A stretch of 64,000 nucleotides of DNA, taken from NCBI RefSeq assembly GCF_036010325.1, contig NZ_CP108549.1, positions 6,324,001-6,388,000 of the forward strand, read 5' to 3'. Position 1 is the first letter of the stretch; each line of letters begins with the position of its first letter. The translations under genes were made by a program, and so were the position numbers. The notes below the pieces were generated by a model. The model had not been told where the DNA came from. It was given only the letters and a program-made list of their open reading frames with translations, and ran no database searches. Positions 62,831-64,000 of this stretch are shown here, in pieces. This DNA comes from Streptomyces sp. NBC_01210. Lineage in GTDB: Bacteria; Actinomycetota; Actinomycetes; Streptomycetales; Streptomycetaceae.

Positions 62831-64000
62831 CTAGTTCAGACCACTGTTGATCGCGCCGACCAGCTCTCCGTTCGTGGTGTCACCGCTGAACTCCCAGAAG
62901 AACGCGCCTCCCAGGCCCTGGCCCTTCGCCCAGCTCATCTTCGAGCCGACGGTGGCCGGGGTGTCGTAGCTCCACCAGTTGCTGCCGCACTTCGCGTACG
63001 CCGTGCCGGCGATCGTTCCGGTGGACGGGCAGCTGTTCTTGAGGACCTTGTAGTCCTCGATGCCCTGTTCATAGGTGCCCGGGGCGGGTCCTGTCGCGGT
63101 GCCGCCCGGCGCGCTCTGGGTCACTCCGGTCCAGCCGCGCCCGTAGAAGCCGATGCCCAGCAGCAGCTTGGCCGACGGCACGCCCTTCGCCTTGAACTTG
63201 GCGATCGCCTCGGCGGAGTTGAAGCCCGCCTGCGGGATGCCCGGGTACGAGGTGAGCGGGGAGTGCGGGGCGGTCGGGCCCTGTGCGGCCCAGGCGCCGA
63301 AGAAGTCGTACGTCATCACGTTGTACCAGTTGACGTACTGGGCAGCGCCCCCGTAGTCGGCCGCGTCGATCTTGCCGCCGGACGAGGCGTCCGCGGTGAC
63401 GGCCGCGGTGACCAGGTTGTTCGTACCGAACTTGGCGCGCATCGCCTGCATCACGTTCTTGAAGGCGGCCGCGCCGCTGGTGTCGCAGGACAGACCGCAG
63501 GCGTTCGGGTACTCCCAGTCCAGGTCGATACCGTCGAAGACATCGGCCCAGCGCGGGTCCTCGACCAGGTCGTAGCAGGACTGCGCGAAGGCCGCCGGGT
63601 TGGCCGCGGCCTGGCCGAAGCCGCCGGACCAGGTCCAGCCGCCGAACGACCAGAGCACCTTGATGTTCGGGTACTTCGCCTTGAGCTTGCGCAACTGGTT
63701 GAAGTTGCCGCGCAGCGGCTGGTCCCAGGTGTCGGCGACGCCGTCGACGGCCTGGTCGGCGGTGTACGCCTTGTCGTAGTCGGCGTAGGAGTCACCGATC
63801 GCGCAGCGGCCGCCGGTGACGTTCCCGAAGGCGTAGTTGATGTGCGTGATCTTGGCGGCGGAGCCGGAGGTCACCAGGTTCTTCACGTGGTAGTTGCGTC
63901 CGTAGACGCCCCACTCGGTGAAGTAGCCGAGCTTGACCGTGGAGCCGGGGCCGGGGCCCGGGTCTCCGCCACCGCCGGTGGTGCGGACCGCGCGGGCGCC
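62831..64000 (-). CDS. Secreted GH18 chitinase, N-terminal part outside window
   Basis: The frame is open to the right edge, so the start is missing. Visible from the edge: a Gly/Pro linker (TTGGGGDPGPGPGS), then the GH18 barrel starting VKLGYFTEWGVYGRNYHV, SxGG-like LWSFGGWTWSGGF, and the catalytic FDGIDLDWEYP (DxxDxDxE). YNVMTYDFFGAW and GGAFFWEFSGD complete the barrel; there is no C-terminal addition. It hydrolyses chitin with retention via substrate-assisted catalysis. The linker implies an upstream binding domain (CBM or FnIII) and a signal peptide beyond 64000, as in Streptomyces ChiC-type enzymes. Confidence 0.95.
   Translation of the reverse strand, partial: GARAVRTTGGGGDPGPGPGSTVKLGYFTEWGVYGRNYHVKNLVTSGSAAKITHINYAFGNVTGGRCAIGDSYADYDKAYTADQAVDGVADTWDQPLRGNFNQLRKLKAKYPNIKVLWSFGGWTWSGGFGQAAANPAAFAQSCYDLVEDPRWADVFDGIDLDWEYPNACGLSCDTSGAAAFKNVMQAMRAKFGTNNLVTAAVTADASSGGKIDAADYGGAAQYVNWYNVMTYDFFGAWAAQGPTAPHSPLTSYPGIPQAGFNSAEAIAKFKAKGVPSAKLLLGIGFYGRGWTGVTQSAPGGTATGPAPGTYEQGIEDYKVLKNSCPSTGTIAGTAYAKCGSNWWSYDTPATVGSKMSWAKGQGLGGAFFWEFSGDTTNGELVGAINSGLN

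Overview
This is a GC-rich actinobacterial chromosome segment, almost certainly Streptomyces or a close relative. The evidence is GTG/TTG starts, ATGA gene couplings, third-position G/C bias, and a block lysA-hom-thrC-thrB-rho-LCP-rpmE-prfA-prmC-sua5-LMW phosphatase-SHMT-wecA-atpIBEFHAGDC-DUF2550-chitinase whose order agrees with what I remember of the Streptomyces core chromosome (recollection, not a search).

Layout. (1) 0-5.9 kb: tail of a Cys-containing protein, then an uncharacterised cluster. A minus-strand coupled trio (DegT/StrS aminotransferase and two amidohydrolase-like proteins, one lacking visible metal ligands) faces a plus-strand regulator and an enolase-superfamily epimerase. 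(2) 5.9-9.5 kb: TetR regulator, AurF-like diiron oxygenase and, divergently, a ferritin-like diiron protein; then a DUF3291 gene. (3) 9.5-15.6 kb, all minus: lipoprotein, histidine kinase without a partner regulator, FtsW/RodA, PBP2 and a frameshifted amidase, suggesting envelope sensing and septal or lateral wall synthesis. (4) 15.9-19.7 kb: zinc ribbon, HEAT-repeat, NERD and NTF2-like proteins. (5) 19.7-22.7 kb: a split bacterial NHEJ locus (LigD-type polymerase and ATP-dependent ligase opposite Ku with a lysine-rich repeat tail). (6) 22.7-25.1 kb: a TetR gene divergent from an SRPBCC-type protein over a 16-bp repeated operator, plus two small genes. (7) 25.1-34.4 kb: a looser, partly decayed region with a secreted cyclophilin, two divergently placed DUF2079 membrane paralogues, a GT2 glycosyltransferase, IS630 and RsbW-like remnants, a DUF7144-like membrane protein, a tRNA-like scar and a DUF4344 lipoprotein metalloprotease. 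It ends at an intact tRNA-Arg(CCG). (8) 34.9-64 kb: core block as above: lysine/threonine biosynthesis, Rho, envelope protein, translation termination, t6A synthesis, a Cys-to-Ser phosphatase homologue, undecaprenyl-phosphate sugar transferase, the complete F1Fo ATP synthase operon and a secreted GH18 chitinase running off the right edge.

Best regulatory signals: a GGAAT-N18-GTT SigR-type promoter before rpmE, a sigma-E-like element before the LCP gene, the duplicated TetR operator, and several perfect-stem terminators. No CRISPR array, rRNA or intact insertion sequence was seen. The most interesting candidates for undescribed biology are the amidohydrolase/aminotransferase/epimerase cluster, the paired diiron enzymes, the conserved-looking but Cys-less phosphatase, and the synthetase-like protein without a catalytic core.
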